Source: an uncultured bacterium (GTDB lineage: Bacteria > Verrucomicrobiota > Verrucomicrobiia > Verrucomicrobiales > Akkermansiaceae). From it: a stretch of 64,000 bases of DNA. The stretch's first letter is position 1. Every line of letters starts with the position of its first letter. Location of the stretch: positions 1-64,000 of the forward strand of contig CAMACY010000001.1 in NCBI GenBank assembly GCA_945831585.1, in the 5' to 3' direction. This document shows positions 30,280-40,319 of this stretch, piece by piece. The translations under genes were made by a program, and so were the position numbers. The notes beneath the pieces are model-generated. The model was not told the origin of the DNA. It was given only the letters and a program-made list of their open reading frames with translations, and ran no database searches.

Positions 30280-31140
30280 TCAGTGTTGGCGCAGGCGGCA
30301 CAGGCAGCGGACGGGGTAGAAGAGCAGGCCGACGCAGCGAACCAAGGCGCTGCAAGCCAGGCGGAAGAGCAGGACGGCGGGGTAGATACCGCGATGGAAG
30401 GGCGCCCAGCGTTCGTAGGCCAGGCAGGCGCAGACAATGGCGACAATGGCCGAGAATTTACCGATGATGCCGAGGTGGAAGCGGATGCCGGCTTCCTCCA
30501 GCCCCAGCTCACAGCAGAGCACGGCACCCACGAAGCCGACCAGCAGGAAGGCGGTGTAGTTGAGGATGGGGTGCTGCTCAATGATGCCGATGCACCAGCC
30601 CGCGACGAGCCGCAGGGCGGCGATGCCGATGAACACGCCGATGCAAACGACCACGATGTGCAGCGCCTCGGGGATTTCGCTCACGCCGTTGACCATACCC
30701 ACGGCGGCGACCACGTTGTCGAGCGAGAGGGAGAGATCCATCAGTTCGATGCTCAGGATGGTCATCAGGAAGCTCTTGTGCCCTCCCGTGCGGGCGTGCC
30801 CGCTGCGCCGCTCAGCGGCGGGGTGCAGCTGCAGGTGCTCGGCGGCGAGGTAGATGAGATAGAGCGCGCCGAACCACTTGATCCACATGTTGTGCATGAG
30901 CCAGGCGACGAGTGCCAGCGCGATGCCGCGAAAGACGTAGGCGCCGACCAGCCCCAAGCGCAGGGCGGGTTTTTGCTGATGCTTGGGCAGGTGCGCAGCC
31001 ATGGCGGCAATGCCCAGCGCATTGTCCACGGAGAGCAGCCCCTCGATGAGCACGAGGTTGAAGATGACCATGGCACTTGCGTAGCAGAACGCGGGCAGGT
31101 TGTCGATTTGGTCAATGGCCTGAAGCATCTCGGTGAACAT
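30280..31140 (-). CDS. TerC family integral membrane protein
   Basis: VLIEGLLSVDNALGIAAMAAHLP; IELMDLSLSLDNVVAAVGM. Confidence 0.88.
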   Translation of the reverse strand: MFTEMLQAIDQIDNLPAFCYASAMVIFNLVLIEGLLSVDNALGIAAMAAHLPKHQQKPALRLGLVGAYVFRGIALALVAWLMHNMWIKWFGALYLIYLAAEHLQLHPAAERRSGHARTGGHKSFLMTILSIELMDLSLSLDNVVAAVGMVNGVSEIPEALHIVVVCIGVFIGIAALRLVAGWCIGIIEQHPILNYTAFLLVGFVGAVLCCELGLEEAGIRFHLGIIGKFSAIVAIVCACLAYERWAPFHRGIYPAVLLFRLACSALVRCVGLLFYPVRCLCRLRQH

Positions 31141-31147
31141 GCGCGGC

Positions 31148-31176
31148 ATTGTAGCAGAGAAGGCGCCCCCCTGCAA
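31148..31176 (-). promoter_or_regulatory. Putative near-leaderless promoter of terC-like gene
   Basis: Minus strand TTGCAG-N17-TACAAT-N7-ATG. Confidence 0.6.
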
Positions 31177-31252
31177 GCCCTGCGTTTGCGCGCGCGGCAG
31201 CGGCGGTGCGGCAGAATCCTGTCATGATGGGTGCGCAGTTGAGCGCGCGCTC

Positions 31253-31281
31253 TTGCCAAGGGGTTTCCCGCATGCTAGAAT
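31253..31281 (+). promoter_or_regulatory. Putative secA promoter
   Basis: TTGCCA-N17-TAGAAT, about 60 nt upstream of ATG. Confidence 0.55.
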
Positions 31282-31342
31282 GCCCCACCGCGTACACAGT
31301 GCGCGGGCGCGTCGCTTACACGTTTCATCCCCTCCTTTCACC

Positions 31343-34300
31343 ATGATCAAGTGGATTCTCAACAAAATCGTCGGCTCCAAGAACCAGCGCGAAGTACGCA
31401 AGCTCAGGCCGGTCGTGAAGAAAATTCTCGACCGCGAGCAGAGCTGGAGCGACAAAGACCGCGATTTTCTCGTGAGCAAGACCCGCGCGTGGCAGCAGCA
31501 CCTGCACCGCTTCACCCCGCTGGAGCTGCCGACGCGCAACCACATCCTCGCCATGGCGCCGGAGGAGCGCGCGCAGGTGGCCGCCGCGCTGCAGGCACGC
31601 TTCGAGAGCCTGCGCCCGGAGTTCCCCAAGCTGCCGACGGTGGAGAACACGCCGGAGTCCATCGAGGCGGGCAAGAAGGCCTGGGCGGAGATTGAGCCGA
31701 AGTTCGACCGCATGCGCGCGCGCTATCTGGAGGAGATTCTGCCGGAGGCTTTTGCCGTGGCCAAGTGCGGCGCGCGCCTGCTCTGCGGGCAGGAGGTGGA
31801 TGTGTGCGGCACGCCCATCCGCTGGGACATGGTGCATTTCGATGTGCAGCTGCTGGGCGGTGTGGCGCTGCACCGCGGCTTCATCGCCGAGATGGCCACG
31901 GGCGAGGGCAAGACGCTGGTCGCCACGCTGCCGGTCTACCTCAACGCGCTGACGGGCTTGGGCGTGCATGTGGTGACGGTCAATGATTATCTGGCGCGCC
32001 GCGACTCGATGTGGATGGGCGCGCTGTTCTCCTTCCTGGGGTTGACGGTGGGCTGCATCCAGAGCATGATGCCCGCCGAGCTGCGCCGCCGCCAGTACGC
32101 CTGCGACATCACCTACGGCACGAACGCCGAGTTCGGCTTCGATTACCTGCGCGACAACGGCATGGCGCAGAACCGCGAGAGCCAGGTGCAGCGCGGGCAC
32201 TACTTCGCCATCATCGACGAGGTGGACTCCATCCTCATCGACGAGGCGCGCACGCCGCTGATTATCTCCGGCCCCGCCGTGGTGGAGCGCGAGCAGCAGT
32301 ACGACGCGCTCAAGCCGCTCATCGAGCAGGTGGTGCAGCGCCAGAGGGAGCTGTGCAACAAGCTGATGGTGCAGGCCAACGAGGCCGCCAAGGCGGGTGA
32401 TTACGACAAAGCGGGTCGCTGCCTGTTCAAGGTGAAGCTGGGGCAGCCGCGCAACCGCGCCTACATGCGCAGCCAGCAGGACCCCGAGTTCCGCCGCATG
32501 GTGGAGAAGTACGAGCTCTTCCTCTACCAGGATCCCCGCAAGCTGGAGCTCTTCAAGCTCAAGGAGGAGCTCTACTTCACCGTGGATGAGAAGACGCACG
32601 ATGCCGACCTCTCCGACAAGGGGCGCGAGGTCATCAGTCCCGGGCATCCCGAGGCCTTCACCCTGCCCGACATCGGCACGGAGTTCGTCAACATCGACGA
32701 GGATGCCAAGCTGAGCGAGCGCGAGAAGGAGGCGCGCAAGACAGCGCTGCTGCGCCGCCTGGACGAGACGGGCGCCCGCCTGCACACCACGAGCCAGCTG
32801 CTCAAGGCCTACACCATCTACGAAAAGGATGTGGAGTATGTGGTAAAGGACGACAAGGTGGTGATTATCGACCAGAACACGGGGCGCGAGATGCCCGGCC
32901 GCCGCTGGAGCGACGGTCTGCACCAGGCTGTGGAGGCCAAGGAGGGCGTGGAGGTCGAGGCGGAGAACATGACCTACGCCACCATCACCATCCAGAACTA
33001 TTTCCGCCTCTACAGCCGTTTGGCGGGCATGACGGGCACGGCGGAGACGGAGGCGGCCGAGTTCCACGACATCTACAAGCTCGATGTGCTGCCCATCCCC
33101 ACCAACCGCCCCTGCATCCGCAAGGATCTGAATGATCAGGTGTTCCGCAGCCGCCGCGAGAAGTACAACGCCGTGGTGGCCAAGATCACAGAGCTGCACC
33201 GCGCGGGGCAGCCCGTGCTGATCGGCACGGCGAGTGTCGATGCCTCGGAGACGCTCTCGCGCATGCTCAAGTATGCCAAGATTCCCCACGAGGTACTCAA
33301 TGCCAAGAACCACCAGCGCGAGGCCGAGATTGTGGCGCGCGCCGGGCAGCGCGGCGCGGTGACGGTCTCCACCAACATGGCGGGGCGCGGCACGGACATC
33401 AAGCTGGGCGAGGGTGTGGCGGAGCTGGGCGGGCTCTTCGTGCTGGGCACGGAGCGCTACGAGTCGCGCCGCATCGACCGCCAGCTGCGCGGCCGCTGCT
33501 CGCGCCAGGGCGACCCGGGGGCTTCGCAGTTCTTCCTGTCTTTCGAGGATGATCTGATGCGCAATTTCGGCGGCAGCGAGCGCATGACCAAGATGATGGA
33601 CCGCTTCGGCATGCAGGACGGCGAGGCGGTGGAGAGCGGCCTGATGAACAAGATTATCGAGGGCGCGCAGAAGCGCGTGGAGCAGCGCAACTACATGTGG
33701 CGCAAGCATGTGCTGGACTACGATGACGTGATGAACCAGCAGCGCATGATTGTCTATGCCCTGCGCAACGAGGCGCTGCAGACGGAAGACCCGCGCCGCA
33801 TGCTCTGGGACGCGCTGGAGAGCGGCACGCAGTACAAATGCGAGATCTACCTCACGGAGGACGACACGGGCGCCGTGCGCTACACTGACCTGCTGCAGTG
33901 GGTCAACGCCACCTTCCCCATGGGTTGGAGCGCCCGCGAGAACGACCTGATGGGCAAGCAGCCCGAGGAGGTGGCCGAGCTCATCGGCAACAAGGTGCGC
34001 GAGATGTACGAGAAAAAGGTGCAGGGCGAGCGACCCGACCGCGTGGATCGCATGGAGCGCGGCATCATCCTGCAAGCCATCGACAAGCTGTGGCAGAAGC
34101 ACCTGACGGACATGGACGCCCTGCGCGAGGGGGTGCGCCTGCGCGCTCAGGGGCAGCGCGACCCGCTGGTGGAGTACAAGAAGGAGGCCTACGAGCTCTT
34201 CGAGGCGCTCATGCACAACATCGACTTCGAGATTCTCAACGGACTCTTCCGCAGCACCACCAACCTCTCGGCCTTCGAAGATTTCCTCTCCTCGCTGCCG

Positions 34301-34705
34301 GCGAGCCAGGCCGATGCGGAGGACAGCAGCGTGAGCGACCTGCTGGGCAGCGGCGACCTGCTCTCTGCCCTGCGCGAGCAGCTGGCCATGATTCACGAGC
34401 GCCAGGCGGCGGCGGGCATTGTGCCGGGCGCCGAGGAGGCTCCCGATCCGGCGCTGACGGAGGCGCCGCCCGCTCAGGAACCGGCGCCCGCCATGGGCGA
34501 ATCCGTCAGCGGGGCGCTCAGCCCCACGCAGATGGTGCGCGGCGGCAAGAAGCTGGTGCTGCCCAAGAAGAAGATTTCCATCACCAGCATCAAGCGCCCC
34601 GGAGGCGGGGATTTGGTGATGGAGAGCCCCGCATCGCCCGTGCCGAGCATGGAGCTCGAGGGCGAGACGCTGGGAAGCGCCGACTCCGGCAGCCTGCAAG
34701 CCTAA
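31343..34705 (+). CDS. secA: Preprotein translocase subunit SecA
   Basis: EMATGEGKTLVATLPVYLNAL; VHVVTVNDYLARRD; TNMAGRGTDIKLG; start at MIKWILNKIVGSKNQREVRKL. Confidence 0.96.
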   Translation: MIKWILNKIVGSKNQREVRKLRPVVKKILDREQSWSDKDRDFLVSKTRAWQQHLHRFTPLELPTRNHILAMAPEERAQVAAALQARFESLRPEFPKLPTVENTPESIEAGKKAWAEIEPKFDRMRARYLEEILPEAFAVAKCGARLLCGQEVDVCGTPIRWDMVHFDVQLLGGVALHRGFIAEMATGEGKTLVATLPVYLNALTGLGVHVVTVNDYLARRDSMWMGALFSFLGLTVGCIQSMMPAELRRRQYACDITYGTNAEFGFDYLRDNGMAQNRESQVQRGHYFAIIDEVDSILIDEARTPLIISGPAVVEREQQYDALKPLIEQVVQRQRELCNKLMVQANEAAKAGDYDKAGRCLFKVKLGQPRNRAYMRSQQDPEFRRMVEKYELFLYQDPRKLELFKLKEELYFTVDEKTHDADLSDKGREVISPGHPEAFTLPDIGTEFVNIDEDAKLSEREKEARKTALLRRLDETGARLHTTSQLLKAYTIYEKDVEYVVKDDKVVIIDQNTGREMPGRRWSDGLHQAVEAKEGVEVEAENMTYATITIQNYFRLYSRLAGMTGTAETEAAEFHDIYKLDVLPIPTNRPCIRKDLNDQVFRSRREKYNAVVAKITELHRAGQPVLIGTASVDASETLSRMLKYAKIPHEVLNAKNHQREAEIVARAGQRGAVTVSTNMAGRGTDIKLGEGVAELGGLFVLGTERYESRRIDRQLRGRCSRQGDPGASQFFLSFEDDLMRNFGGSERMTKMMDRFGMQDGEAVESGLMNKIIEGAQKRVEQRNYMWRKHVLDYDDVMNQQRMIVYALRNEALQTEDPRRMLWDALESGTQYKCEIYLTEDDTGAVRYTDLLQWVNATFPMGWSARENDLMGKQPEEVAELIGNKVREMYEKKVQGERPDRVDRMERGIILQAIDKLWQKHLTDMDALREGVRLRAQGQRDPLVEYKKEAYELFEALMHNIDFEILNGLFRSTTNLSAFEDFLSSLPASQADAEDSSVSDLLGSGDLLSALREQLAMIHERQAAAGIVPGAEEAPDPALTEAPPAQEPAPAMGESVSGALSPTQMVRGGKKLVLPKKKISITSIKRPGGGDLVMESPASPVPSMELEGETLGSADSGSLQA

Positions 34706-34725
34706 GCCCCTCCCCTTTTGCCGCC

Positions 34726-35799
34726 ATGAACGTGCGCTCGGTGCTGGAGTATGTGCCCTATTTCCGGGGGCGGCTCTTCGTGGTGCATGTGGATGCGGCG
34801 CTGCTGGCGGCCGATGAGCTGGTGGACGCGCTGCTGGATGTCGACGCGCTGCACGAAATCGGCGTGCGGCTGGTGCTGGTGGCCGAGGGCAGCGATGCCT
34901 CCCTGCTGCTGCATCGCGCGGCGGAATGCGAGCTGCATGCGGCTCCCGCCGAGCAGCCGCTGAGTGCCGGCAGCAGCGCCATCGAGCGCGTGAGCGAAAT
35001 TGTGGCGCGGCGCCAGGTGGCCATCGCTGCCGCAGGAGTCGACGGGCGCTTCGATGCCGGCAGCGCGGCGCTGGCGGTGCAGCTGGGAGCCTCCAAGTAC
35101 ATCTGCCTGCAGAGCGGCGAGGTGCCGCAGCAGCACGAGCAGCCCATCTTCGCCATCCGCGAGCGCGAAGTCGCCTCCGTGCTCGCCGACTGCTCGCACC
35201 CCGAGGTGCTGGCGGCGGCGGCGGAGCTCTGCCGCCGGGGGGTGCCGCGCGTGCATCTGCTGGACGGCTGCCACCGCGGCGTGCTGCTCGACGAGATTTT
35301 TTCTGAGGAGGGCGTGGGCACGATGGTGCACACCGACTCCTACCGCGAGATTCGCCCGCTGCACGAGGACGACATCCCCGAGCTGCTCTCCATGATTGCC
35401 AGCAGCGTGGTGAGCGAGAAGCTGGTGCCGCGCGACTACGAGGGCATCCGCGACCACCGCGAGTGCTACTACGTCTACACGCTCGATGACACCATCGTGG
35501 GCTGCGTGGCGCTCTACCCCTACCCCGAGGAGCGCTGCGCCGAGCTCGGCTGCCTCTTCATCAAGAAGAACTACGAGGGGCACGGCTACGGGCGCGCCAT
35601 GTGCCGCTTTGTCGAGCAGCAGGCGCGCGCGGCGGGCTTTGAGCGGGTGTTTGCCCTTTCGCAGAGCGCTGTGTCCTACTTCCGCGACCGCCTGCACTAC
35701 GCCGAGCTGCCGCGCGAGAGCCTGCCCGCCGCCCGCCGCGAGCAGTTGGAGCGCAGCGGGCGCGCATCCGCTGTCTTCGGGCGCACGCTTCCCGCTTGA
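34726..35799 (+). CDS. N-acetylglutamate synthase-like protein (amino-acid kinase-like N-terminus plus GNAT)
   Basis: RRGVPRVHLLDGCHRGVLLDEIFSEEGVGTMVHTDSYREIRPLHEDDIPELL and GNAT motif KKNYEGHGYGRAMCRFVE. Confidence 0.75.
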   Translation: MNVRSVLEYVPYFRGRLFVVHVDAALLAADELVDALLDVDALHEIGVRLVLVAEGSDASLLLHRAAECELHAAPAEQPLSAGSSAIERVSEIVARRQVAIAAAGVDGRFDAGSAALAVQLGASKYICLQSGEVPQQHEQPIFAIREREVASVLADCSHPEVLAAAAELCRRGVPRVHLLDGCHRGVLLDEIFSEEGVGTMVHTDSYREIRPLHEDDIPELLSMIASSVVSEKLVPRDYEGIRDHRECYYVYTLDDTIVGCVALYPYPEERCAELGCLFIKKNYEGHGYGRAMCRFVEQQARAAGFERVFALSQSAVSYFRDRLHYAELPRESLPAARREQLERSGRASAVFGRTLPA

Positions 35800-35832
35800 C
35801 GCGCGCGCGCGAGCATGATACGCTCTGCGGCG

Positions 35833-36525
35833 ATGCGCCTTGATTCCCACACTTCGCAGGAGGAACTGCTGCGGCTCAGCGAGTCGGTTCTACGCCGCGA
35901 GCTGCTGCTGAGCACACCGCTCAACCTGCGGCGTTTTCTGCGTTACCTGCTGCTCTTTCTGCTCTTCCCGGGCATGGTGTTCGGCTTCCGCGCGGGCATG
36001 GTCATCACCCTGCTCTTCTGCGCCCTGCTCGGCGGGGTGCTGGTGGCAGGCAGCGCGGCGGCAGCGACCGTCGCCATCTATTCCTGGCTCTCGCTGGGCA
36101 TCGGCGTGCTGCTCTTTGTGCAGGCGGGGGTCATTCTCCGCGCGCGGCGCGACAACCGCCGCCGCCGGCTCTACCGCCCTGCCCGCGCCGGTCAGAAGCA
36201 CGCTGTCGACACGCCGACGGACCACCCCCTGCGCTGGCACCCGCGCGCGCAGGACGATTTTCTCGTGGCGCGGCTCGTGCTGCGCGCGCCCAAGCGCGGC
36301 ATCTACGCCATCCTGCTGACGGTGGAGGCCTACGACGGGCGCCGCATCATCACGGGCGGGGTCACAGGCACATCCATTGTCCATGCGCAGGGCAAGCCGG
36401 GACAGCGGCTACAGAGCCTGACGCTCTATCGCCTGGAGGCCGGCTGCCACGAACTGAGCTGGGCGCTGCCGCAGGCGGTTCGCGGCGCCCCCCGCGCCAC
36501 GGTCACGCTGCTCAACCGCCTGTGA
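35833..36525 (+). CDS. Hypothetical membrane protein
   Basis: Two or more hydrophobic helices after residue 35 and soluble C-terminal domain; promoter TTGACG-N17-TACGCT just upstream. Confidence 0.65.
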   Translation: MRLDSHTSQEELLRLSESVLRRELLLSTPLNLRRFLRYLLLFLLFPGMVFGFRAGMVITLLFCALLGGVLVAGSAAAATVAIYSWLSLGIGVLLFVQAGVILRARRDNRRRRLYRPARAGQKHAVDTPTDHPLRWHPRAQDDFLVARLVLRAPKRGIYAILLTVEAYDGRRIITGGVTGTSIVHAQGKPGQRLQSLTLYRLEAGCHELSWALPQAVRGAPRATVTLLNRL

Positions 36526-36547
36526 GCCCGCGCGGCGTGATAAAGGC

Positions 36548-36575
36548 TTGCAATGGCGCCCCCTTGCGATAGAAT
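36548..36575 (+). promoter_or_regulatory. Putative glyQS promoter with very short leader
   Basis: TTGCAA-N16-TAGAAT-N10-ATG(36586). Confidence 0.6.
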
Positions 36576-36585
36576 AGGGGGCGTT

Positions 36586-38166
36586 ATGGCAGATCGTAAC
36601 CAGACCGACCCGGTCAAGATGGAGAAGATTGTGAGCCTCTGCAAGCGCAAGGGCTTCATTTTTCAGTCAGCAGAGATTTATGGCGGCCTCAACGGCTGCT
36701 GGGACTACGGTCCCCTCGGCGTAGAGCTCAAGCGCAACCTCAAGGACTACTGGTGGCGCGTCAACGTGCAGGAGCGCCCCGACATCGTGGGCATGGACGG
36801 CTCCATCCTCACGCACAATTCCGTGCTGACGGCCAGCGGTCATGTGGGCGGCTTCACCGACCCGCTCTGCGACTGCCTGCTGAGCAAGGAGCGCCTGCGC
36901 GCCGACCAAATTCCCGCGCAGAGCGGCACGGCCTTCTGGTGGCAGGGCGCGCGCAGCGCGGACGGCAGCTGGAGCACGAAGAAGGCTTTTTCGATGCTGG
37001 TGCCGAGCGCTGAGCCCAAGGATGCCAAGACCGCTCGCAAGGGGGCGGCGCAGTACTACAGTCAGATGGCGGGGCATGGGCTGACGCCCGCCGACATCGA
37101 GCTCATCGAAGAAACGACGGAGGAGGTGCGCGACAGCGTGCGCTACAACCCCGCCAACGGCTCGCTCGTCACGGAGGCGCGCTCGTTCAACCTCATGTTC
37201 AAGACGACCATCGGCGCCGCAGCCGATGAGAACGACCCGAGCACGACGGGCTGGCTGCGCCCCGAGACGGCGCAGAGCATCTTCTGCCAGTACAAGAACA
37301 TCTTGGACTCCTCGCGCATGAAGATTCCTTTCGGCATCGCGCAGATCGGCAAGAGCTTCCGCAACGAAATCAACCCGCGCAACTTCACCTTCCGCTCCCG
37401 CGAGTTCGAGCAGATGGAGATTGAGTATTTCTGCCGCCCTGAAGACGGGTTGGCGCTGACGGATGAGTGGCTGGAGCGCTGCCTGGTGTTCTACGAGAAC
37501 ATCGGCATTCCCCGCGACAAGATTCACATCCTCGATGTGCCGGACGGCGAGCGCGCGTTCTACTCCCAGAAGACCTACGACTTGGAGTACGCCTTCCCCT
37601 TCGGCGTGCAGGAGTTGCAGGGCATCGCCTTCCGCACGGACTACGACCTCACCCGCCACGGCGAGGGCAGCGGCAAGCCGATGGAGTATTTCGACGAGGC
37701 GAGCCGCGAGAAGTTTATTCCGAACGTGGTCGAGCCCTCGGCCGGCTGCGACCGCACGGTGCTGGCCGTCCTCTGCGAGGCCTACGATGAGGAGGAGCTG
37801 GGCAAGGACGGCAAGAGCGACATCCGCGTGGTGATGCGCTTCCACCCGCGCATGGCGCCCATCAAGGCGGCGGTCTTCCCCCTGCTCAAGAAGAACCCCG
37901 AGCAGGTGCGCATCGCCCACGAGATTGAGGAAAGCCTGCGACCCTTCATGAATGTCTTTTATGACGAGGGCGGCGCGGTAGGTCGCCGCTACCGCCGCAT
38001 GGACGAGGTGGGCACGCCCTTCTGCATCACGGTCGACTTCGCCACGCTGGGCGAGGAGGGAGAGGAGCTCAAGGACACAGTGACCATCCGCCACCGCGAT
38101 TCGATGGAGCAGGAGCGACTCCCCATCAAAGAGCTTCTCCACTGGCTGCTCAAGCGCATTCGCTGA
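36586..38166 (+). CDS. glyQS: Glycine--tRNA ligase (homodimeric type)
   Basis: KGFIFQSAEIYGGLNGCWDYGPLGVELKRNLK; GWLRPETAQSIFCQYKN; GKSFRNEINPRNFTFRSREFEQMEIEYF. Confidence 0.97.
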   Translation: MADRNQTDPVKMEKIVSLCKRKGFIFQSAEIYGGLNGCWDYGPLGVELKRNLKDYWWRVNVQERPDIVGMDGSILTHNSVLTASGHVGGFTDPLCDCLLSKERLRADQIPAQSGTAFWWQGARSADGSWSTKKAFSMLVPSAEPKDAKTARKGAAQYYSQMAGHGLTPADIELIEETTEEVRDSVRYNPANGSLVTEARSFNLMFKTTIGAAADENDPSTTGWLRPETAQSIFCQYKNILDSSRMKIPFGIAQIGKSFRNEINPRNFTFRSREFEQMEIEYFCRPEDGLALTDEWLERCLVFYENIGIPRDKIHILDVPDGERAFYSQKTYDLEYAFPFGVQELQGIAFRTDYDLTRHGEGSGKPMEYFDEASREKFIPNVVEPSAGCDRTVLAVLCEAYDEEELGKDGKSDIRVVMRFHPRMAPIKAAVFPLLKKNPEQVRIAHEIEESLRPFMNVFYDEGGAVGRRYRRMDEVGTPFCITVDFATLGEEGEELKDTVTIRHRDSMEQERLPIKELLHWLLKRIR

Positions 38167-38188
38167 GCTGCCCCAACAGCGCCTTTCG

Positions 38189-38219
38189 CCCCCCTGCCAC
38201 ACCGGGCAGGGGGGCTTTT
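38189..38219 (+). terminator. Terminator after glyQS
   Basis: ccccccctgcc..ggcagggggg then ctttt. Confidence 0.8.
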
Positions 38220-38249
38220 GATGCAGGCGTTGCGGCGGAGAAAAGGAGC

Positions 38250-38277
38250 TTGCTATTTCGCCGATGAGTCGTATAAT
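38250..38277 (+). promoter_or_regulatory. Putative leaderless promoter of fabG
   Basis: TTGCTA-N16-TATAAT-N6-ATG(38284). Confidence 0.65.
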
Positions 38278-38283
38278 GATGCT

Positions 38284-39030
38284 ATGAACAGACTTGCAGG
38301 TAAAACCGCTGTGGTGACGGGTGCCGGGCGCGGCATCGGTCAGGCTATTGCCCATCGTTTCGCAGCCGAGGGCGCTCGGGTGATTCTCATTTCCCGCAAC
38401 CCCGCGTCCTGCGGTAGCGCGGCAGAGGCCATCAATGCCGAGTTCCCGGGGAGCTGCAAGGCTTTCCCCTGCGATGTGGCCGATGCCGCTGCGGTCGAGA
38501 CCTGTGTGAAGGAGATTTTGGCCGAGTTCCCGGCGGTGGATATTCTGGTGAACAACGCGGGCATCACGAAGGATGGCCTGCTGATGCGCATGAAGGAGTC
38601 CGACTGGGATGCCGTCATCACCACGAATCTCAAGAGCATTTTCCTCTTTGTCAAGGCGTTCCAACGCGCGCTGATGAAGAGCCCGGCGGGGCGCATCATC
38701 AACATGAGCTCCATTGTTGGCATGAGCGGCAATGCCGGGCAGACCAACTACAGCGCCTCCAAGGCGGGGGTCATCGGCTTTACCAAGAGCATGGCGCAGG
38801 AAATCGCCGGTCGCAAGGTGACGGTGAATGCCATCGCGCCCGGCTTTATCGCCACGGATATGACGGATGCCATCCCCGAGAAGGCCAAAGAGGCGATGCT
38901 GGGGCGCATTCCGCTGGCCGACCTCGGCAAGCCGGAGGATATTGCGAATGCCGCGCTCTTCCTCGCCTCGGATGAGGCGCGCTACATCACAGGCCAGGTG
39001 CTCGTGGTCGACGGCGGCATGACGATGTGA
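38284..39030 (+). CDS. fabG: 3-oxoacyl-ACP reductase
   Basis: LAGKTAVVTGAGRGIGQAIA; NNAGITKDGLLMRM; YSASKAGVIGFTKSMAQE. Confidence 0.93.
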   Translation: MNRLAGKTAVVTGAGRGIGQAIAHRFAAEGARVILISRNPASCGSAAEAINAEFPGSCKAFPCDVADAAAVETCVKEILAEFPAVDILVNNAGITKDGLLMRMKESDWDAVITTNLKSIFLFVKAFQRALMKSPAGRIINMSSIVGMSGNAGQTNYSASKAGVIGFTKSMAQEIAGRKVTVNAIAPGFIATDMTDAIPEKAKEAMLGRIPLADLGKPEDIANAALFLASDEARYITGQVLVVDGGMTM

Positions 39031-39184
39031 GGCTCGCTCGGGGCTTCCGTTCGATGTTCGGCAGGCAGCGCTGCGCGGTGCTGCCTGCCGCTTGTTTGCG
39101 GGTAATCAGCACGAGGGTGGCACGCGTGCTGCGCGGCCGCAGTCGGCTCTTGACAAGGGGCGCCCTGCTGTGTATAGTGCGCGC

Positions 39185-39445
39185 GTGATGCCGAAAACGA
39201 TTCCTTCTCTCACGCTGCCGACCAACGATTTCGAGCAGATGAAAGACATGAGCAACGCGCGTCTGGTCTGCGTGTTGCGCTCGGCTGTGCTGGCTCCCGA
39301 CCGCGTGCGGCGCTTCAGCCCCCGCCCGCCCGAGGAGCACGATGCGTACACGGTGCAGCACCACCCCGGTCGCATCGAGGTGCACCTCTTTGCGGCGGGT
39401 TGCGAGGTGTTCTGCTGCAAATTTGTGCCGTCCGAGCGCTACTAA
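39185..39445 (+). CDS. Small hypothetical protein (about 86 aa)
   Basis: Preceded by TTGACA-N17-TATAGT; GTG at 39185 or ATG at 39188. Confidence 0.5.
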   Translation: MMPKTIPSLTLPTNDFEQMKDMSNARLVCVLRSAVLAPDRVRRFSPRPPEEHDAYTVQHHPGRIEVHLFAAGCEVFCCKFVPSERY

Positions 39446-39489
39446 GTCTCCGCTGCGGCGCAAAACCGTTATCTTGCGGCATTTTCTCC

Positions 39490-39518
39490 TTGATGGAGAG
39501 GGGTGCTACGGGTAGAAT
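39490..39518 (+). promoter_or_regulatory. Putative leaderless promoter of lpxA
   Basis: TTGATG-N17-TAGAAT-N7-ATG(39526). Confidence 0.6.
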
Positions 39519-39525
39519 GTCTCTC

Positions 39526-40311
39526 ATGGCAGAGATTCATCCTACGGCGATTGTTGACCCGACCTGCGAGCTGGCGGAGGACGTGAAGATTGGTCCTTAC
39601 TGCGTGGTCGGCCCCCATGTGCGGCTGGGCAAGGGCTGCGTGCTGCACAATCATGTGGTCATCGGGGGGCCTTCGGTGTTCGGGGAGCGCAATGAGTTTT
39701 TCCCCTTCGCGGTCATTGGTCTCAAGACACAGGATCTGAAGTACAAGGGCGAGCCGACCTTCCTGGAGGTGGGGGATGACAATGTGTTCCGCGAGAATTG
39801 CAACATCAACCGCTCGACGGGTCCTGAGACGAAGACGATCATCGGCTCGCACAATCATTTCCTCATCAATAGCCACTGTGGGCATGAGTGCATCGTGGGC
39901 AATCACTGCATTTTCTCCGGTTTTGCGGGGGTGGCGGGGCACTGCCGCATTGATGACTGGGCGATTATCTCGGGCTTTGCGGCGCTGCACCAGTTTGTGC
40001 ATGTGGGCGAGCACGCGATGGTGGCCGGGTGCGCGCGCGTGCCGCGCGATGTGCCGCCCTACACGATTGCGGAGGGCTTCCCGGCGGAGGTTCGCGCCAT
40101 CAACATCGTGGGGCTCAAGCGCCGCGGCTTTTCCGATACGGATATCCGCGCCATCAAGTTTGCCTACACCAAGTTGTTCCTGCACAAGGAGCTTTCGCGC
40201 GCGGAGGCGATCGCGCTGCTGGAGGCGGATGCGACGCATGGCGAGAATCCCTGCCTGCGCCGTTTTGTCGATTTTGTGAAGTGCAGCGACAGTGAGCGCG
40301 GCATTCTCTGA
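39526..40311 (+). CDS. lpxA: Acyl-ACP--UDP-N-acetylglucosamine O-acyltransferase
   Basis: MAEIHPTAIVDPTCELAEDVKIGPYCVVGPHV; hexapeptide repeats; HQFVHVGEHAMVAGCARVPRDVPPYT. Confidence 0.95.
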   Translation: MAEIHPTAIVDPTCELAEDVKIGPYCVVGPHVRLGKGCVLHNHVVIGGPSVFGERNEFFPFAVIGLKTQDLKYKGEPTFLEVGDDNVFRENCNINRSTGPETKTIIGSHNHFLINSHCGHECIVGNHCIFSGFAGVAGHCRIDDWAIISGFAALHQFVHVGEHAMVAGCARVPRDVPPYTIAEGFPAEVRAINIVGLKRRGFSDTDIRAIKFAYTKLFLHKELSRAEAIALLEADATHGENPCLRRFVDFVKCSDSERGIL

Positions 40312-40319
40312 GGTGTCTC

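Noticed and set aside
31133-31342. N-terminal extension of the secA ORF
   Set aside because: Extension is not SecA-like; the conserved N-terminus begins at MIKWILNKIVGSKN (31343), after a plausible promoter and leader.
31325-34699. 1124-aa minus-strand ORF
   Set aside because: Antisense shadow of secA.
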